Shown: positions 1-10,104 of the stretch, piece after piece | Layout of the letters: every line of letters begins with the position of its first letter | Numbering within the stretch: the stretch's first letter is position 1 | From: Bacteroidaceae bacterium HV4-6-C5C | GTDB taxonomy: Bacteria > Bacteroidota > Bacteroidia > Bacteroidales > Bacteroidaceae | DNA length: 64,000 nt | Assembly: GCA_007896885.1 (NCBI GenBank) | Contig: VOIU01000002.1 | Span: forward strand, 227,027 to 291,026 | Reading direction: 5' to 3' | Notes under the pieces: generated by a model | What the model was told of the DNA's origin: nothing | Databases searched by the model: none | What the model saw: only the letters and a program-made list of their open reading frames with translations | Position numbers and translations under genes: made by a program

Positions 1-2669
1 CCCCAAGTAAAATCAGGATAGGGATTACCCAAAGGTACACGATCATCAGAAGTCAAAGAACCATTCTTATCAGTATCAACAATACGCAATCCACCCGGAA
101 CGTCATTTGCAAAATGAGGATTGGTATTAATTTCTTCTATATTGCTCCACACACCATTCGTCTTATAACCATAAAATTGAATCATGGGTGAACCGACTTT
201 AGCTATATAGCATTCGCTCCTTTCTCCCTGATTAATAACTTGTTGCTCTCCACCAAGTTCTAACAACTTATTACGTGACAGTGAGAAATTAAAGTTTGTA
301 TTCCATGAAAATTTCTGCTTTTTAACATTATACGTATCAATCTGAATTTCCAATCCGGAATTACGCACTTTTCCTATGTTATTCCAATAATAATTATAGC
401 CAGTGAATGATTGTGTAGGTTGTGCAAATAATAAAGCCCGGGTAACAGAATAATAGGCATCCAATGAAAGATTAATTCGGTTCTTTAAAAGACCTAAATC
501 TAAACCATAGTTGAATTCATCTGTTTTTTCCCATGTAATATTTGAATTAGCAAGCGTCGAGGAAGTATTTGCCGAACCAGAGATTAATTGTCCATTACCT
601 AATCCGGTTACGTAGTTTGCACTATTTAAAACTTCAAGCGCAGCATCATAGCTAATACGGTTATTTCCTGTTGCCCCGTAAGAAGCTCGAAGTTTCAAAT
701 TTGATATAGCTTCTATTTTTTTTATAAATTTTTCTTCACTTATACGCCAACCTACCGATACAGATGGAAACCATGCATTTCGGTTCCCTTTGGAAAATAG
801 AGAGGATCGGTCTAGACGCAAAGAAGTAGATAACAGATAGCGACCTAAATAGTTATAATTGATACGTCCGAGATAAGATTCCAAAACCACATCAGGATAC
901 CTGAAAGTCCCTGTACCATCTGTATTCCCATTACCCTGACTAGCTAATGAATAAACAGTAGCTGCATTCAGTGTGTGAATATCATCGGTTGCAAATCCAG
1001 TTGCAGTCATAGCAACTCGTTGATTACGTGTTGATTCTACAGTGTAACCTAATAATGCATCAATGCTATGAGATTTTTTCGTTCCTAGATCTAAGTGATA
1101 GTTTAATGTGTTTTCGCTTAATAAATCCACGTAAAGTGTACTAAAATATGTAGCTAAACTTTTTTCTCCGTCTTTTGTAGCATTATTATTTCCATAATAA
1201 TATGAAGGGCTGAAGCTGACGTTCAATCCATTGGACGTTTTAAATTGTAGTTCTTTACAAAGATTGATAGTTAAATATATGCTAGCTAACCCTTCCATGG
1301 ATTCACTCCAACGAGTGGTATTTGCCATTACGCTTCGTGGATTGTTATTGGCTGATGAAAAAGGAGAGGACTTCTCTTGAGTTGGATTTCCATCTGCGTC
1401 TGGCGTTCCGGTGGGAGTCATGATATTATTAAAGTGACTTCCCCTTGCAAATCCTGAATATCCGGTCAACGCTGTACTATAAGCATTGTGGTAAACCGGT
1501 AGAAAAGAAGGAGTACGATAAAAGTCTATAAAATTATTCCTCGGACGTTCCATTTTCTTATAAGTTCCAGATAAATTTACGCCTACATTGGTAATATCTG
1601 AGAGCTTAGCATCCAATTTTGTACGGAAATTCAATTTGTCTAGCGAATTTTGAAGCATTACTCCTTGATCTTTGGTATAAGCAGCTGAAATAAAGTATTT
1701 CGTTTCTTTACGCCCACCAGAAATACTCATCTGAACATTAGTGATACTTGCTAGGTCGCGTAACCCTTCTTTTTGCCAATTCGTACTCCCCATTTGGCTT
1801 TCCAAATAAGAAGCGGCACGAGCGGCAGCTGGAACCGCAGGGCCTCCCATTTCTGCTTCTTCATTTAGTAGATTTAGCCATTCAGAGGAAGTCATCATAT
1901 TATGTAATTGATAGGCATATTTAAATCCCTGATAAAACTTAAATGAGTATTTGGGCTTATCAGGTGTGCCACTCTTTGTTGTTACCATAATAACACCATT
2001 AGCCGCACGTGACCCATAGATAGCAGCTGAAGCAGCATCTTTCAGTATTTCGATAGATTTTATGTCGGAAGCATTAACTGATGAAAGACCGCCTTGTATT
2101 GGAAACCCATCAACAATAACTAGTGGCTCACTTTCTGCAGAAATAGAACTTGCACCGCGTATGCGAATAGATGGGGTTACACCTACCTCTGACGTTTCAT
2201 TTGTAATTGTAAGCCCACTCATAGAACCTTGTAAAGCAGTCGTTACATCACTTACTGGTGCATTAATTAATGATTGCCCATCTAGTTTTGAAATTGATCC
2301 TGTTAAATGAGATTTTACTTGAGTACCGTAACCAATTACAACAACGTCATCCAACATTTTTGAGTCCTCTTCTAATGTAATATTTACATTAGTACGTTTA
2401 CCTATCACTTCCGCTTTATTAATATAGCCAATGTAAGAATAGATCAGAATTGTTTTTGAATTAGGAACTTTGATCGTATAATCACCATTGGCATCTGTTA
2501 CAGCACCGGTAGCAATAGAAGCATCCTTTATTGTTACTGTGGCCCCAATCAATGGACCTTGAGCATCTGTTACTTTACCAGTAACCACATGTTGAGCGTA
2601 AAGATTGAATGTTCCAGTTAACAGCAAGAACATTAAGATAACTTTCTTTAAATGGAGAAGTTTGTTCAT
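1..2669 (-). CDS. SusC/RagA-family TonB-dependent outer membrane receptor (partial, 3' end outside window)
   Basis: The reading frame is open from the ATG at 2667-2669 to the left window edge, about 889 codons. It begins with a signal peptide ending LYAQ, then a carboxypeptidase-regulatory-like domain (about residues 27-100, with GATVTIKDAS and a YIGY motif). A TonB-box-like segment (DDVVVIGYGTQ) and a plug domain with PLVIVDGFPIQGG and the SusC signature SIEILKDAASAAIYGSRAANG follow, and then the beta-barrel. The last visible residues, VPLGNPYPDFTWG, are typical of the C-terminal barrel of SusC proteins. SusC proteins import oligosaccharides or other polymers with a SusD lipoprotein, which would be expected just beyond the left edge. 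The substrate cannot be told from this fragment. Confidence 0.95.
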   Translation of the reverse strand, partial: MNKLLHLKKVILMFLLLTGTFNLYAQHVVTGKVTDAQGPLIGATVTIKDASIATGAVTDANGDYTIKVPNSKTILIYSYIGYINKAEVIGKRTNVNITLEEDSKMLDDVVVIGYGTQVKSHLTGSISKLDGQSLINAPVSDVTTALQGSMSGLTITNETSEVGVTPSIRIRGASSISAESEPLVIVDGFPIQGGLSSVNASDIKSIEILKDAASAAIYGSRAANGVIMVTTKSGTPDKPKYSFKFYQGFKYAYQLHNMMTSSEWLNLLNEEAEMGGPAVPAAARAASYLESQMGSTNWQKEGLRDLASITNVQMSISGGRKETKYFISAAYTKDQGVMLQNSLDKLNFRTKLDAKLSDITNVGVNLSGTYKKMERPRNNFIDFYRTPSFLPVYHNAYSTALTGYSGFARGSHFNNIMTPTGTPDADGNPTQEKSSPFSSANNNPRSVMANTTRWSESMEGLASIYLTINLCKELQFKTSNGLNVSFSPSYYYGNNNATKDGEKSLATYFSTLYVDLLSENTLNYHLDLGTKKSHSIDALLGYTVESTRNQRVAMTATGFATDDIHTLNAATVYSLASQGNGNTDGTGTFRYPDVVLESYLGRINYNYLGRYLLSTSLRLDRSSLFSKGNRNAWFPSVSVGWRISEEKFIKKIEAISNLKLRASYGATGNNRISYDAALEVLNSANYVTGLGNGQLISGSANTSSTLANSNITWEKTDEFNYGLDLGLLKNRINLSLDAYYSVTRALLFAQPTQSFTGYNYYWNNIGKVRNSGLEIQIDTYNVKKQKFSWNTNFNFSLSRNKLLELGGEQQVINQGERSECYIAKVGSPMIQFYGYKTNGVWSNIEEINTNPHFANDVPGGLRIVDTDKNGSLTSDDRVPLGNPYPDFTW

Positions 2670-2691
2670 AGTATAGATTGTTTTTCTGTGA

Positions 2692-2722
2692 CAAACGTAA
2701 TTATAATAATTGGTAAACCAAA
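2692..2722 (-). promoter_or_regulatory. Bacteroides-type promoter of the susC-like gene
   Basis: Read on the minus strand, there is a -33 TTTG (2719-2722), a 19-nt spacer and a -7 TACGTTTG (2692-2699). This is an exact match to the Bacteroides consensus TTTG-N19-21-TAnnTTTG, and it lies 23 bp upstream of the start codon. The -33 element overlaps the first GntR-like palindrome. Confidence 0.7.
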
Positions 2723-2737
2723 TTTTTGGTATACCAA
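2710..2737. promoter_or_regulatory. Two tandem palindromic operators (probable GntR/FadR-type sites)
   Basis: Two 12-bp palindromes, TTGGTAAACCAA (2710-2721, imperfect centre) and TTGGTATACCAA (2726-2737, perfect), start 16 bp apart. They contain the GT-N-AC core (GTATAC) typical of operators bound by FadR-type GntR regulators. One overlaps the -33 box of the susC promoter and the other lies directly upstream of it. The only regulator gene in sight, 2905-3624, is of that family and is transcribed divergently, so it is the likely binder; this is inference. Confidence 0.6.
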
Positions 2738-2904
2738 TTATTGTTTATTAACAATATGGGAACAAATCAGATATACAGAGAGTTATACATACCTCTATAT
2801 AAAAAGGGAAAGATTTTTTTAATGCAAAGCTTTACTTTAAAAGATAATATTCATACTTTTACGATCAAAATAGAAAGAAAATTTTTATAAAGTATTGATA
2901 TCTT

Positions 2905-3624
2905 ATGGAGGATGAAGTAAACTTACAGCCAGTAACGTTTGTGATAGAGCACATAAAAAGACAGATTTCAGATCGCCAGATTCTTCCTGGCGAACGCTTG
3001 CCGTCTGAACGTAAATTGTCTGAACTTTTAAAAGTTAGTCGATTGCACGTTCGTGAAGCATTGCAAAAAATGGAATTGTATGGTATTGTAAAAACATATC
3101 CACAAAGTGGGACAGTAGTTTCTGAGTTTTCCAAAGATCAGCTAGACACAATGATTACAGATGCTCTAAAAATCAGCAAATATGATTTTAATAGTTTGGT
3201 ATATGTGCGAGTATTATTGGAAATAGAAGCATGTAAACTTTGTGCAATAAATCGTACTGAAGAAGATTTAAAAAATATAGAGAAAGCTCTTGTTGAACTT
3301 GAAGAAAAATTTGACACGGAACTGCGTGTTGAGAAGGATTTTGCTTTTCACCAAGCTATAGCACTTGGCGGACATAATGCTGTTATTAGTTCACTTTTAC
3401 TTATAATTACTCCAGATATCTTAAAATATTATCAAAAATACAAGGTTTGTGCCGTTCCACAAAAAACTGTTCATGCAGAACATAGAGAGCTATTGGAAAA
3501 AATTAAAAATAAAGATAAAGACGGAATGAAAGAATTAGTTCTCCGTCACTTATCCAATTTGATAGATTTCGCCAGAATCTCTGTAAAAGAAAATATTCCC
3601 GAATTTGAATATGGAAATATCTAA
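2905..3624 (+). CDS. GntR-family transcriptional regulator, FadR (FCD) subfamily
   Basis: This 239-residue protein has an N-terminal winged helix-turn-helix (about residues 10-72), with GERLPSERKLSELLKVSRLHVREAL and the wing GIVKTYPQSGTVV. An all-helical FCD effector domain follows (about 95-225), with metal/ligand-type histidines in KDFAFHQAIALGGH and EHRELLEK. Members repress or activate catabolic genes in response to organic acids or sugar acids. The gene is divergent from the susC-like receptor gene, and the doubled palindrome in the shared 235-bp gap suggests it controls that locus. The start is the ATG at 2905; no clear Shine-Dalgarno precedes it, which is usual in this phylum. The effector is unknown. 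Confidence 0.93.
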   Translation: MEDEVNLQPVTFVIEHIKRQISDRQILPGERLPSERKLSELLKVSRLHVREALQKMELYGIVKTYPQSGTVVSEFSKDQLDTMITDALKISKYDFNSLVYVRVLLEIEACKLCAINRTEEDLKNIEKALVELEEKFDTELRVEKDFAFHQAIALGGHNAVISSLLLIITPDILKYYQKYKVCAVPQKTVHAEHRELLEKIKNKDKDGMKELVLRHLSNLIDFARISVKENIPEFEYGNI

Positions 3625-3673
3625 TTAAGATAAAGATAAAAGATTTATTTATAAAAAAATCACTTAAAGCATA

Positions 3674-3708
3674 AAAGCCAACTAATATATTTATAATTAG
3701 TTGGCTTT
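3674..3708 (+). terminator. Hairpin terminator after the GntR gene
   Basis: A perfect 13-bp inverted repeat, AAAGCCAACTAAT / ATTAGTTGGCTTT, has a 9-nt loop and lies 50 bp after the GntR stop codon. It could also serve the converging fhs transcript. The rest of the stretch to 3879 shows nothing else. Confidence 0.7.
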
Positions 3709-3879
3709 ATCATGTTATTCCGAAATTTCAGTATTTAATTATCCTTGCTCCACATATATTTGCTTATTCATGATCTCGAAGATATATATATTATCTCACT
3801 ATCATGACTAAAATTACACTAATAATTTTGATCTAGATATAACAATTAATAAATTAAATATTTTACTTTATTGCAATGA

Positions 3880-5550
3880 TTAGCTCAATCCCTCAATATG
3901 GCCGTCTACTATATCAATATTAACTGCCTGAGGTTGTTTAGGTAATCCCGGCATACGAAGTATCTCACCGGCAATAGCCACAATCATTTCCGCACCGTTA
4001 TTAATTACGATATCCTTGATATTAAACTCAAAATTATTCACTGCACCATATATCTTAGGATCAGCTGAAAAAGAATATTGAGTTTTGGCAATGCAAATGG
4101 GATAATGACCAATACCCATTTGCTCTATAAGTTTGATCATTTTACGTGAATGGCTACTATAGGTTACAACGCTTGCTCCATAAATATTGGATGCCACCTT
4201 TTCTATTTTCCGTTCCACACTGTCAGTCTCGGCATAAGTATAAGAGAGTGGTTTAGAAGGGTGTTTCTCAATACTTTCAACCACCATACTAGCTAGTTCA
4301 ACAGCACCCTCTCCTCCTTCGGTAAATGCATTATTAACGGCAAAACCTATTTTCAGTTTTTCCTGGCAATGTTGCCGAATGGCTTCAATCTCTTCGTCCG
4401 TATCGCTTGCATATCGATTAAAAGCTACAATTACAGTCTGACCAAATGATCGAAGATTGCGCACGTGTTTATCCAGGTTTCCAAATCCTTCTCTCAAACC
4501 TTCCATATTCGGTTCTTTAATACGATCCAGACTCACCCCTCCATGCATTTTCAACCCTTGAGCCGTAGCAACAATAACTGTCAAACGAGGTTGCAATCCA
4601 CTTTTCCGGCACTTGATATTATAAAATTTTTCAGCACCCAAGTCAGCCCCAAAGCCAGCTTCAGTCACAACATAATCGCCATAAGTCATAGCCATCTTGG
4701 TGGCAAGTATAGAGTTACAACCATGTGCAATATTAGCAAATGGTCCGCCATGAACAAAAGCCGCAGTCCCCTCGGTAGTTTGTACCAAATTGGGATTTAT
4801 GGCATCCTTCAGTAAAACAGTGATCGCACCAGCAACTCCAAGCTCTTTCACTGTGAAAGGAGTTCCATCAAAACGGAATCCTAAAATAATATTTTCAATA
4901 CGCCGACGTAAATCATCAAGATCCTTAGCCAAACAAAGGATAGCCATAATCTCGGAGGCCGGAGTAATATCAAATCCGGATTCTTGAGTTATACCGTTTC
5001 CACTAGGCCCCAGTCCGGTAACAATGCTACGCAGCGAACGATCGTTGACATCGAGCACGCGTTTCCAAATAATTTCCTTTAGAGCAAAACCATCCGCCTG
5101 ATGCTGATAAAGATAATTATCCAGTAATGCAGAAATCATATTATGTGCAGAAGTAATAGCATGAAAATCACCGGTAAAATGTAGGTTGATCTTCTCCATC
5201 GGAAGAACCTGTGCATATCCTCCACCTGCAGCCCCACCTTTCATTCCGAAACAAGGGCCTAACGATGGTTCACGTAATGCAACAATTGCTTTCTTCCCTA
5301 TTTTATTCAGTCCTAAAGCCAGACCGATAGATACAGTAGTCTTGCCAATGCCCGCCTTGGTTGCTGTAATAGCTGTAACAAGAATCAGATTACTCTTTTT
5401 TACTTTATCCTCATCGATAAGATGTGTCGGTATTTTAGCAATGTAACGTCCGTAGTTCTCAACTTCTTCACGTGGAATACCTACGCCTTCGGCTACCTGT
5501 TTTATTTTTTCCAGCTCAATGCTGCGGGCTATCTCTATGTCCGATTTCAT
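3880..5550 (-). CDS. fhs: Formate-tetrahydrofolate ligase
   Basis: A 556-residue cytosolic enzyme that makes 10-formyl-tetrahydrofolate from formate, ATP and tetrahydrofolate, feeding one-carbon metabolism. The P-loop-like [11 protein letters not shown] lies at residues 62-72, followed by the family signatures [19 protein letters not shown] and [13 protein letters not shown]. The length matches bacterial Fhs (about 555-560). The gene stands alone with its own promoter (5658-5689). The formate-using purine enzyme PurT is encoded elsewhere in this window (45.6-46.8 kb), so two formate-assimilating routes are present. Confidence 0.97.
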   Translation of the reverse strand: MKSDIEIARSIELEKIKQVAEGVGIPREEVENYGRYIAKIPTHLIDEDKVKKSNLILVTAITATKAGIGKTTVSIGLALGLNKIGKKAIVALREPSLGPCFGMKGGAAGGGYAQVLPMEKINLHFTGDFHAITSAHNMISALLDNYLYQHQADGFALKEIIWKRVLDVNDRSLRSIVTGLGPSGNGITQESGFDITPASEIMAILCLAKDLDDLRRRIENIILGFRFDGTPFTVKELGVAGAITVLLKDAINPNLVQTTEGTAAFVHGGPFANIAHGCNSILATKMAMTYGDYVVTEAGFGADLGAEKFYNIKCRKSGLQPRLTVIVATAQGLKMHGGVSLDRIKEPNMEGLREGFGNLDKHVRNLRSFGQTVIVAFNRYASDTDEEIEAIRQHCQEKLKIGFAVNNAFTEGGEGAVELASMVVESIEKHPSKPLSYTYAETDSVERKIEKVASNIYGASVVTYSSHSRKMIKLIEQMGIGHYPICIAKTQYSFSADPKIYGAVNNFEFNIKDIVINNGAEMIVAIAGEILRMPGLPKQPQAVNIDIVDGHIEGLS

Positions 5551-5657
5551 ATAATTTTATTTGAAGCTAATAATTTCAATCTGAATAACGCATCACAGGG
5601 AAAGTATAACCCGGCAAAATGCACCATATAAAAACAAACGTCTCCTATAATGAGCCG

Positions 5658-5689
5658 CAAAGATATAAAAACTACAGCCTATATTCAAA
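5658..5689 (-). promoter_or_regulatory. Bacteroides-type promoter of fhs
   Basis: On the minus strand, TTTG (5686-5689), a 20-nt spacer and TATCTTTG (5658-5665) match the -33/-7 consensus. The -7 box lies about 108 bp upstream of the fhs start codon, implying a leader of roughly 100 nt in which no clear structure was seen. Confidence 0.65.
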
Positions 5690-5783
5690 GAAATACGGGC
5701 ACTAAGACTGCAAGCATGGTTTACTTTATTTCGTAGACAGAAAATTTTCATTCGGTAACACCAATGTCTATCCCAAAGAAAGA

Positions 5784-7622
5784 CTAAGACTTCTTTACAT
5801 CATTATGGTCATGACACAAAGGAATTTGTACTTTTTCTCCATCACGCTTGGCAAAGAAATGTGGAGACATAATTTCAACCCCCGCTTCATTAAAGAAATC
5901 CAAAATGTTTTTATGGAGATCTGAATACAATACCGGGAGAGAATGGGCTTCTTTGGTATAAGCATTAATTTCATAGCAGCAATAAAAATCATTTAAAGCA
6001 GTTGCAAGAACGAAAGGCTCCGGCTCATGCAATATACCCTTCGTATGCAAAGCTGCCCTAATGAGGAGATTTTCAATCACACTCCATTCCACATCATAGC
6101 TGATTGAAACTGTTGAGTGAACTATTATCCCATACTGCTGCGCAGAGGAACTATAGTTCAATGTCTGGGAAGAAAGAACAAAAGAGTTCGGCACAGTAAT
6201 TATATCGTTTTTCGGAGTACGAATACGCGTAACAAAAGGAGTTTTTTCTATCACATCACCCTCTGTATCCTGTAATTTAATACGATCGCCCACTTTAAAT
6301 GGACGCATATAGGTCGTTACCAAACCAGCCATTAAATTACCAATAACTGTAGTGGAGCCTAATGAAATAACCAAGCCAATAAAAACAGATACACCCTGAA
6401 ATATCTCAGAATTGGAACTAGGTAGTAAAGGCCAAATCATAATCAACATAAAAGAATAAGTCAAGAATCGCAGAATATAGTATGTGGGGAATGCCCAATC
6501 AGGATAGAAACCGGAAATCTTTAATTTTTCTGTTGCTATCTCACTGGCCATATACTTCATTCCTCTTACAAAATATTTGAAACAAATATAAATAATGATT
6601 ATTTTAAAAATTTTGGGAACATAATTTACTATGGCAAGTAATATATCTTTTGCAGGATTCCAAATGTAAGAGAAAAGTGTATAAGCAAAATTTTTTGTCT
6701 CCGGAAATATGGAAAACAATATGGGTATGCTTATCACCAATTGAATTAATATAAAAAACAGACGGGCAACATTGGAGCTAAAAAGCAAAATCCGACCTTG
6801 TTTATGAACATCTAGATATTCATAATCCTTTATTTTTAAAGGCTTCAATCTTGTATTGACAAGCCGGACTATCCTACGGCGTAGCTTTCGAAACGATCTA
6901 TTAGTAAGGAAAATCAATCCAATTTGAGCAGCAACAATGAGAAAACCTAGCAAAAAACCTTGTATCTTCATTCTAAGCCCATACTTTTCCTGCAAGAGAC
7001 TAATCTCTTTTGAAATAACGAGCATATATTTTTTTGCCAATTCACTCCTTGTGGTATTTTGCCACAGGCCATCCTGATCGGTCAAGCTGACAATTACTTT
7101 ATCCCCAAACATTACGTCCGAAGCATAATCGCTTTCAAAAATGTAAAGGGAATCACGTACAAAAGACAATCTTTTACCAATCTTCAATATTGCATCTTTT
7201 GTACTTTGCGCTCTATTAACCGGTGACACCCCACCTCTCCTTGCATAAAGTTTAAAAAGTGTATCGCCTTCCACAACAATGGGTACGCCGGGGGTTAATG
7301 TTCTGAGTGAATCAATTTGTGCACGCTTCCTTACTTTATTAATCGAATCGATACGAGCACTTTCACCCGTTTTATATAACTGATTACGAAGGACTATCTC
7401 ATTCAGTTGATATTCTTGTAACTTATAGCGTAAATCATCTATCAGAAGTGAATCTTTTTGTTCACAGGTTAATGTCAGACTGTCCTGCCCTCTCTTATTC
7501 CCTTCTACGATTTTCTCTACGTATTTTGCTTCACCGTGCTTCTTTTGAGCATAAATTGCTATCGGCATAACAACTAAAACAACCCATAACACCTTACGCC
7601 ATTTACTAAAGTTTATTTTCAT
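5784..7622 (-). CDS. MscS-family mechanosensitive ion channel with N-terminal periplasmic domain
   Basis: This 612-residue protein has an N-terminal signal/anchor ending IYAQ, then a charged, partly coiled-coil domain of about 190 residues, then several transmembrane helices (about residues 220-430). The MscS pore helix and beta-domain start follow, seen as GSTTVIGNLMAGLV, TTYMRPFKVGDRIKL and PNSFVLSSQTLNYS. MscS channels open under membrane tension to release solutes during hypo-osmotic shock. The large N-terminal part makes it an MscK/MscM-like long form rather than the 286-residue MscS. The upstream neighbour is the outer-membrane receptor gene on the same strand, 103 bp away; co-transcription is possible but not shown. 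Confidence 0.9.
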   Translation of the reverse strand: MKINFSKWRKVLWVVLVVMPIAIYAQKKHGEAKYVEKIVEGNKRGQDSLTLTCEQKDSLLIDDLRYKLQEYQLNEIVLRNQLYKTGESARIDSINKVRKRAQIDSLRTLTPGVPIVVEGDTLFKLYARRGGVSPVNRAQSTKDAILKIGKRLSFVRDSLYIFESDYASDVMFGDKVIVSLTDQDGLWQNTTRSELAKKYMLVISKEISLLQEKYGLRMKIQGFLLGFLIVAAQIGLIFLTNRSFRKLRRRIVRLVNTRLKPLKIKDYEYLDVHKQGRILLFSSNVARLFFILIQLVISIPILFSIFPETKNFAYTLFSYIWNPAKDILLAIVNYVPKIFKIIIIYICFKYFVRGMKYMASEIATEKLKISGFYPDWAFPTYYILRFLTYSFMLIMIWPLLPSSNSEIFQGVSVFIGLVISLGSTTVIGNLMAGLVTTYMRPFKVGDRIKLQDTEGDVIEKTPFVTRIRTPKNDIITVPNSFVLSSQTLNYSSSAQQYGIIVHSTVSISYDVEWSVIENLLIRAALHTKGILHEPEPFVLATALNDFYCCYEINAYTKEAHSLPVLYSDLHKNILDFFNEAGVEIMSPHFFAKRDGEKVQIPLCHDHNDVKKS

Positions 7623-7725
7623 ATTATTGAAATAAAAGATTATAGATTTTATAACAATAATATGAAAATAATGTTGTTACCGACTCTAATCATTCGCTAC
7701 ATTTAGAATTGACAAGGCTTCTTTA

Positions 7726-9927
7726 TTATTTAAATCTGGTCGTATCCACAGCCTCCCGTTCTTTCTCCTTATATCCTCCGAATTTATAAGTAAAGGAGAT
7801 TCCGAATTCACGGAAGCTAGTATAATTATTTGTTACATTCTGTGTGGCATAACGGATACGCGGTGAAATCTGAGCCGTTTCAAAGATATCATTGCAGCGT
7901 AACATAACAATGGCTTTACCTTTAGCAAAGGAATAGCGTAATCCCGCATCAAGATTACCTGAAGAAGTCAAATCGTATATACCTTGAATTGCTTTGGAAC
8001 GGATCATACCGGTCAAAGTAAACTTGATATCGGGCTTATTCGAAACGGTTAATGTATTACTCATGTAAGCCATGCCGTAATAGACATGACGATCGTATGG
8101 AATATCCCAAAACAGATCGTTCTTTTGGCGATCATAAACTCCGACTAAGGTAACTCTTGAATTCAATACATTCTTCACAATAAAAGGAATAACCACCTGT
8201 AAACCTGCCTGTTGATCGAAATTAGAATTAAAGAATTTATATATTTCAACCAAACGAGCCGGTGACTGATAAAGTGACTGCTTAAAATCATCTTTTTCGT
8301 AGCCACACCACAAACTGAACATATATTTGCTTTTTAATACATACATCAGTTGAGTTTGATAGTTTATACTCGGTCTGAGATATGGGTTGCCTTGCACTTC
8401 AGAGTATCCCCCTCCCATATATGAAATGGCATCCTGGGTTGCCCAATATTCCGGATAGGTTTTATCACTCGTAAAAGACAATTGCCACACATTTCCGGCC
8501 GAAGGAGTATAATTCAAATTCAGAGTAGGAAAGAAATTCCAGTCATTCCAAACGACGGTATGAAATTGCTCTATGGCAAACGAAGCATCAAATGAAAATT
8601 TACTTCCAAAGCTTTTATTTATTCCTGTGTAAAAGTTCCAAGTCTGTTCGCGACGACGTGACGTCATGTTATCTTGATCAGGCAATAAAGCACCGGTCTC
8701 GGTATCGTAATAGTACTGATGACTGTCATCAATGCTCGTGGTATATATTCCACCGTAATTCAATCCCCATCCCTTACCTAATGTTTGCTCTTCCGAAAGA
8801 AAGAATTTCCAACGGTTAATACGTTGGGCATCCTTACTTAAAAAGTCGAGCTGTTCATCATTTAAGGTGCTATGGAGTAGTTGAGTGGATGGTGATTCAT
8901 AGTAAGTCATTTCTGCTCCGGCTTTCATACCAAAGGGTAGACGATAATCCAGGCGTAGATTATGCAATGAGCTGGTTGAGCGAGTACGAGTATCGGAGAT
9001 CTGTGATCCTTCCACCCAACCTATATTATGGCCGTTTAGAAAATTAGCATTATAAACGAGACTAAGTTGATGGTCTTTCGAGAAATCATAGTCAACTCCT
9101 AGCCTTAGGTCATGCTTATTTCCCCGCGAATGGCTATCTTCTTGATTATTCATCGGATATACGGTTCCATCTGACAACGTATGTAAAGCTTTCTTGTCAG
9201 TCAGGAAAATATTACGTCCATAATTATACGAATAGAGAAAGTCTGCGGAGAATTTGCTTGAAGAATAAAGCAGGCTGGTACGGGTTTTGGTCGCTTCATA
9301 ATATTTCTGACGATAATCTCCGAACAACTCTCCTTGTAAAGACGGATTCTCCGATTCTTCTTTCTTTAATAGAATATTAATCAATGCTCCCCGTACCTGA
9401 TAGCGAGCTGGAGCAGAATACATTACCTCTGCTTTTTCTATACGTCCAGCAGGAATGCTTTTAAGCAGTGCATTCAACTGCTCCGTGGTAAGGGTGGAAA
9501 CCTTTCCATCCAATATCACTGTCACATTCTGCCCGGCCAGCATAAGCTGTTCATCTGATTCAGCTACTCCGGGAAGCTCCTTTATAGCATCATAAGCATT
9601 GTCGACAGGCATATTATCTATCAGTCGCGGAAGATCATATACCAATTTACCCTGTGTGGCTTTAACCAACGGCCGTTGTCCCGTAACCATCACTTCGGGT
9701 AAAGCCCTTATAATACTGTCTATATAAGCGTCAGGTAGATCTGTTGTATCGTTCAACTGCTTATCGGCCGCATTCCTTTGTAAAGGAGCCGATTTTGCAT
9801 TGACTTTCTGTACCACACTTTCATTAGCAGCAGACGATTCATTCGGATGTACTACTTTTTGTTCTTGAGCCTGCATACATATAAGCGATGCAAAAATTAA
9901 TCCCAAAGTAAAAAATACTCGTTTCAT
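7726..9927 (-). CDS. TonB-dependent-receptor-like outer membrane beta-barrel protein
   Basis: A 733-residue protein with a signal peptide ending CMQAQ. A plug-like domain (about residues 70-190) contains PEVMVTGQRPLVK, MLAGQNVTVILDGK and RIEKAEVMYSAPARYQVRGALINILLKK. A long aromatic-rich barrel follows, belonging to the outer-membrane beta-barrel family 3 type common in Bacteroidetes. It lacks the SusC signature and is shorter than SusC, and no SusD lies beside it. It is divergent from a sensor kinase/response regulator pair, which may control it. Its ligand is unknown; peptide, metal chelate or a structural role are all possible. Confidence 0.85.
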   Translation of the reverse strand: MKRVFFTLGLIFASLICMQAQEQKVVHPNESSAANESVVQKVNAKSAPLQRNAADKQLNDTTDLPDAYIDSIIRALPEVMVTGQRPLVKATQGKLVYDLPRLIDNMPVDNAYDAIKELPGVAESDEQLMLAGQNVTVILDGKVSTLTTEQLNALLKSIPAGRIEKAEVMYSAPARYQVRGALINILLKKEESENPSLQGELFGDYRQKYYEATKTRTSLLYSSSKFSADFLYSYNYGRNIFLTDKKALHTLSDGTVYPMNNQEDSHSRGNKHDLRLGVDYDFSKDHQLSLVYNANFLNGHNIGWVEGSQISDTRTRSTSSLHNLRLDYRLPFGMKAGAEMTYYESPSTQLLHSTLNDEQLDFLSKDAQRINRWKFFLSEEQTLGKGWGLNYGGIYTTSIDDSHQYYYDTETGALLPDQDNMTSRRREQTWNFYTGINKSFGSKFSFDASFAIEQFHTVVWNDWNFFPTLNLNYTPSAGNVWQLSFTSDKTYPEYWATQDAISYMGGGYSEVQGNPYLRPSINYQTQLMYVLKSKYMFSLWCGYEKDDFKQSLYQSPARLVEIYKFFNSNFDQQAGLQVVIPFIVKNVLNSRVTLVGVYDRQKNDLFWDIPYDRHVYYGMAYMSNTLTVSNKPDIKFTLTGMIRSKAIQGIYDLTSSGNLDAGLRYSFAKGKAIVMLRCNDIFETAQISPRIRYATQNVTNNYTSFREFGISFTYKFGGYKEKEREAVDTTRFK

Positions 9928-10072
9928 TGTACTTGTTTTTTGAATAGAATTTAGTGCAAATAACCTCTAAATAATCGGGTTCTTGTGTTATCGGTCAATT
10001 ATATAGTCTTATCAATTGTTACCGGAAGTGTTATTTAGTCTTATCAGCAGACGCAACTGTAGGTAACTTTCT

Positions 10073-10080
10073 TATCTTTG
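10073..10080 (+). promoter_or_regulatory. -7 promoter box of the kinase/regulator operon
   Basis: TATCTTTG lies 24 bp upstream of the kinase start codon and matches the Bacteroides -7 box TAnnTTTG. No good -33 TTTG was found at the right distance. Confidence 0.5.
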
Positions 10081-10104
10081 TGATGAGAAACAAGTCGTTT
10101 TTGT

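Noticed and set aside
2865..3134. 89-residue minus-strand frame over the GntR gene start
   Set aside because: It is antisense to a well-supported helix-turn-helix coding region and has no family-like sequence or promoter.
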